From positions 1 through 7,767 of the forward strand of contig DXFC01000030.1 of NCBI GenBank assembly GCA_019114645.1: DNA of 7,767 nucleotides, given 5' to 3'. Positions 5,636-7,767 of this stretch are shown piece by piece (positions within the stretch are counted from its first letter, which is position 1; every line of letters starts with the position of its first letter). The translations under genes and the position numbers were made by a program. Below the pieces are notes generated by a model. That model did not search any database. It worked only from the letters and a program-made list of their open reading frames with translations, and was not told the DNA's origin. The DNA is from Candidatus Halomonas stercoripullorum (GTDB lineage Bacteria; Pseudomonadota; Gammaproteobacteria; Pseudomonadales; Halomonadaceae).

Positions 5636-6301
5636 TCAAAGGCGGCCTGGATGGGAATCGGTGCGCTCGATGATCAATAACTGACGCTCCCCTTCGACGA
5701 ATGGCACCTCAAGCTGATGACGCTCACGTATGGCGATGTTGGCTTCAAGCGCTTCCAGCTCTTCATCGGCAGCCGGCCCCTTCATGGCTAGCCAGCAACC
5801 ATCGGGGCCAAGCAAGTGCCCAGTCAAATCGACAAAGTCCGCCAGACTGGCAAAGGCCCGCGAAATGATCTGCGTATAACCACCCTGCGGTGGCTCGAAG
5901 GCCTCGACCCGAGCCTGCACCGGAACCACGTTGGCAAGCCCCAGCTCCATCACTGCCTGGCGTTGAAAACGTACTTTCTTGCCATTGCTGTCGAGCAAGG
6001 TTACCGCTAGTCGGGGTTGGAGAATTGCCAGTACCAGGCCTGGCAAACCAGGCCCCGACCCTACGTCAAGCAACGGTGCCTCACTGACGAAAGGCAGCAC
6101 CACGGCGCTGTCAAGCACGTGCCTGGCGACCATCTCCTCCGGTGAGCGTATCGCCGTGAGGTTATAGGTGCGGTTCCACTTGTGCAACAGCTCGACCAGA
6201 CGCAGCAGTTGGCCATGCCTCTGGGCATCAATGTCGAGTCCCAAGGTGGCGAGCCCCTGCGTGAGTCGCCTATTGACTTCTGGTGTCATCGCTTCGCTCA
6301 T
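5636..6301 (-). CDS. rsmG: 16S rRNA (guanine-527-N7)-methyltransferase RsmG (GidB)
   Basis: Uses S-adenosylmethionine to methylate N7 of G527 in the 530 loop of 16S rRNA. Loss in many bacteria gives low-level streptomycin resistance. The product is 221 residues, close to the family length. The N-terminal helices include LLHKWNRTYNLTAIRSPEEM (38-57) and the conserved RHVLDS (60-65). The SAM-binding loop is LLDVGSGPGLPGL (77-89), followed by LLDSNGKKVRFQRQ (102-115), SRAFASL (147-153) and KGP (174-176). The ATG at 6301 overlaps the mnmG stop as ATGA, suggesting translational coupling. An in-frame ATG at 6289 is a possible shorter start. The order mnmG-rsmG-parA-parB is the classic gid-par arrangement. 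Confidence 0.97.
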   Translation of the reverse strand: MSEAMTPEVNRRLTQGLATLGLDIDAQRHGQLLRLVELLHKWNRTYNLTAIRSPEEMVARHVLDSAVVLPFVSEAPLLDVGSGPGLPGLVLAILQPRLAVTLLDSNGKKVRFQRQAVMELGLANVVPVQARVEAFEPPQGGYTQIISRAFASLADFVDLTGHLLGPDGCWLAMKGPAADEELEALEANIAIRERHQLEVPFVEGERQLLIIERTDSHPGRL

Positions 6302-7767
6302 GCCCTGGCTACCTGAGATTCCTTCAGCATACGGTGTTTTTTCAAATATATCAGCAACATGGATACCGCAGCCGGCGTAACACCAGAGATCCGTGCAGCT
6401 TGAGCCAGCGTCCCGGGACGCGCTGCAGCAAGTTTCTGACGAATCTCGTGGGAGAGCCCTTCGACACTGGCGTAGTCGAGGTCTTCCGGTAGCGGCGTCG
6501 CTTCATGGCGCTTGAGCTTGTCGATCTCACCCTGCTGGCGATCAATGTAACCCTGGTACTTGGCCTGTATCTGTACCTGCTCGGCCACGGCCTCATCGGT
6601 TACCGGGGTGCCGTCCAAGTCTGCCACATCGGCATAGTTAAGCTCAGGCCGTTTGAGCAGATCGAGCAGGCTGTACTCGCGACCCAGTGCTTTGCCGGTT
6701 TTCGCTTCAATGATCGCTGCTGCAGGGCTATTGGGCTGGATCCAGCTGCTCTTGAGTCGCTCGCTTTCGCGCTCAATGGCTTCACGCTTGGTGCTGAATG
6801 CCCGCCAGCGGGCATCATCGATCAGGCCCAATTGGCGTCCCGTCTCGGTCAGGCGCAGGTCGGCATTGTCCTCACGCAGCAACAGGCGGTATTCGGCGCG
6901 CGAGGTAAACATGCGGTACGGCTCCTGGGTGCCCAGGGTAATCAAATCGTCAACCAGCACACCCAGGTAGGCTTCATCGCGACGTGGCCACCAGACCTCC
7001 AATTCTTGTGCGCGTCGCGCAGCATTGAGACCGGCCAGCAACCCTTGGGCGGCAGCCTCCTCGTAACCGGTAGTGCCATTGATCTGTCCGGCGAAAAACA
7101 GGTTGTGGATAAACTTGGTTTCCAGCGAGTGTTTCAGATCACGTGGATCGAAGAAATCGTACTCGATAGCGTAACCCGGACGCGTGATATGGGAGTTTTC
7201 CAGCCCCTTGATGGAACGTACCACTTGCAGTTGCACATCGAACGGCAGTGAGGTGGAGATCCCGTTGGGGTAGAGCTCATGGGTGTCGAGTCCTTCAGGT
7301 TCGATAAACACCTGATGGCTGGCTTTGTCGGCAAAGCGGTGCACCTTATCCTCGATGGACGGGCAGTACCGCGGTCCAGTGCCTTCAATCACCCCGGAGT
7401 ACATGGGAGAACGATCGAGATTAGCGAAAATAATCTCGTGGGTGCGCTCATTGGTATGCGCAATATGACAACTTACCTGGCGCGGGTGCATCTCACGCTT
7501 GCCCATGTAGGACATGATTGGCGTTGGAGTGTCACCAGGCTGCTCTTCAAGCGCTGAAAAGTCGATGCTTTTGGCATCCAGCCGCGGCGGTGTTCCGGTT
7601 TTGAGTCGAGCGATCCGGAACGGTAAGGCACGAAGACGACTGGCTAGTGCATTGGAAGGTGGGTCTCCGGCCCGGCCACCCTGGCTTTGTTCCAGGCCAA
7701 TATGTATTACCCCCCCGAGAAACGTACCGGTACACAGCACTACCGTTTCACTCAGGAAGCGAATACC
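6298..7767 (-). CDS. mnmG: tRNA uridine-5-carboxymethylaminomethyl modification enzyme MnmG (GidA), C-terminal part
   Basis: FAD-dependent partner of MnmE that makes the cmnm5/nm5 group on wobble U34 of certain tRNAs. The frame is open to base 7767 and begins GIRFLSETVVLCTGTFLGG. About 140 N-terminal residues, including the first Rossmann FAD motif, are therefore outside the window. The 489 visible residues carry the family blocks GGRAGDPPS, RLKTGTPPRLD, GTGPRYCPSIEDK (the conserved catalytic-region cysteine), EPEGLDTHELYPNGISTSLP, RPGYAIEYDFFDPRDL, LFFAGQINGTTGYEEAAAQG and EPYRMFTSRAEYRLLLREDN. The C-terminal MnmE-binding domain contains QIQAKYQGYIDRQ and ARISGVTPAAVSMLLIYLKK. No frameshift is seen. 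The stop codon overlaps the rsmG start by four bases. Confidence 0.98.
   Translation of the reverse strand, partial: GIRFLSETVVLCTGTFLGGVIHIGLEQSQGGRAGDPPSNALASRLRALPFRIARLKTGTPPRLDAKSIDFSALEEQPGDTPTPIMSYMGKREMHPRQVSCHIAHTNERTHEIIFANLDRSPMYSGVIEGTGPRYCPSIEDKVHRFADKASHQVFIEPEGLDTHELYPNGISTSLPFDVQLQVVRSIKGLENSHITRPGYAIEYDFFDPRDLKHSLETKFIHNLFFAGQINGTTGYEEAAAQGLLAGLNAARRAQELEVWWPRRDEAYLGVLVDDLITLGTQEPYRMFTSRAEYRLLLREDNADLRLTETGRQLGLIDDARWRAFSTKREAIERESERLKSSWIQPNSPAAAIIEAKTGKALGREYSLLDLLKRPELNYADVADLDGTPVTDEAVAEQVQIQAKYQGYIDRQQGEIDKLKRHEATPLPEDLDYASVEGLSHEIRQKLAAARPGTLAQAARISGVTPAAVSMLLIYLKKHRMLKESQVARA

Noticed and set aside
6037..6054. Perfect seven-base hairpin GGCCTGG-CAAA-CCAGGCC within rsmG
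   Set aside because: It falls on the codons for the SAM-binding loop GPGLPGL, whose repeated Gly-Leu-Pro codons readily create such symmetry.
6802..6815. Hairpin GCCCGC-CA-GCGGGC within mnmG
   Set aside because: It is short, has a two-base loop, is internal to coding sequence, and has no T-run.
7124..7139. Candidate parS site (TGTTTCAGATCACGTGG-like)
   Set aside because: Only the half TGTTTCA matches the 16-base parS consensus and the other half does not pair. No parS was found in the window.
6505..7251. Open frame of 248 codons on the plus strand opposite mnmG
   Set aside because: It is antisense to a conserved gene. Its hydrophobic start (ALELVDLTLLAINVTLVLGL) looks membrane-like only because of the opposite-strand codons.

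Overview
The window suggests the chromosome of a GC-rich gammaproteobacterium. Every recognisable gene lies on the minus strand, so transcription runs from high to low coordinates. The gene order is mnmG, rsmG, parA, parB, atpI, atpB, atpE, atpF, atpH, atpA, which is the familiar mnmG-rsmG-parAB-atp block of Pseudomonas, Halomonas and related groups. The protein sequences have a Halomonadaceae/Oceanospirillales flavour, but that narrower placement is an impression, not a result.

Right part (7767-4837/3892): the C-terminal ~490 residues of MnmG (tRNA wobble-uridine modification) overlap by 4 bases the start of RsmG (16S rRNA m7G methyltransferase). Next come ParA (Soj), with a GTG start, and ParB (Spo0J), the chromosome segregation ATPase and its CTP-dependent DNA clamp. 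Gaps are short (-4, 28 and 30 bases), so these four probably share transcripts. I found no parS site in the window.

Middle (3891-3676): the only sizeable gap, 216 bases. It holds a near-consensus sigma70 promoter (TTGAAG, 17-base spacer, TATAAT) pointing into the atp genes, a GC-rich discriminator, a small dyad beside the -35 box, and a ~100-base leader before atpI.

Left part (3675-1): the F1Fo ATP synthase operon. It runs AtpI (assembly/accessory), a (AtpB), c (AtpE), b (AtpF), delta (AtpH) and the first 344 residues of alpha (AtpA), which leaves the window. The key proton-path residues are present (a-subunit Arg215, c-subunit Asp56), and the c subunit lacks the usual sodium-type ligand pattern.

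This is a core, well-known region, and I see no undescribed system, mobile element, CRISPR array or RNA gene. The most interesting non-coding structure surrounds atpE. A 22-base perfect palindrome sits at the atpB stop codon, an A/T-rich leader with a strong Shine-Dalgarno precedes atpE, and a strong GC hairpin lies between atpE and atpF. Neither hairpin has a T-run. Together they look like machinery for expressing subunit c, needed in many copies per enzyme, more strongly than its neighbours.
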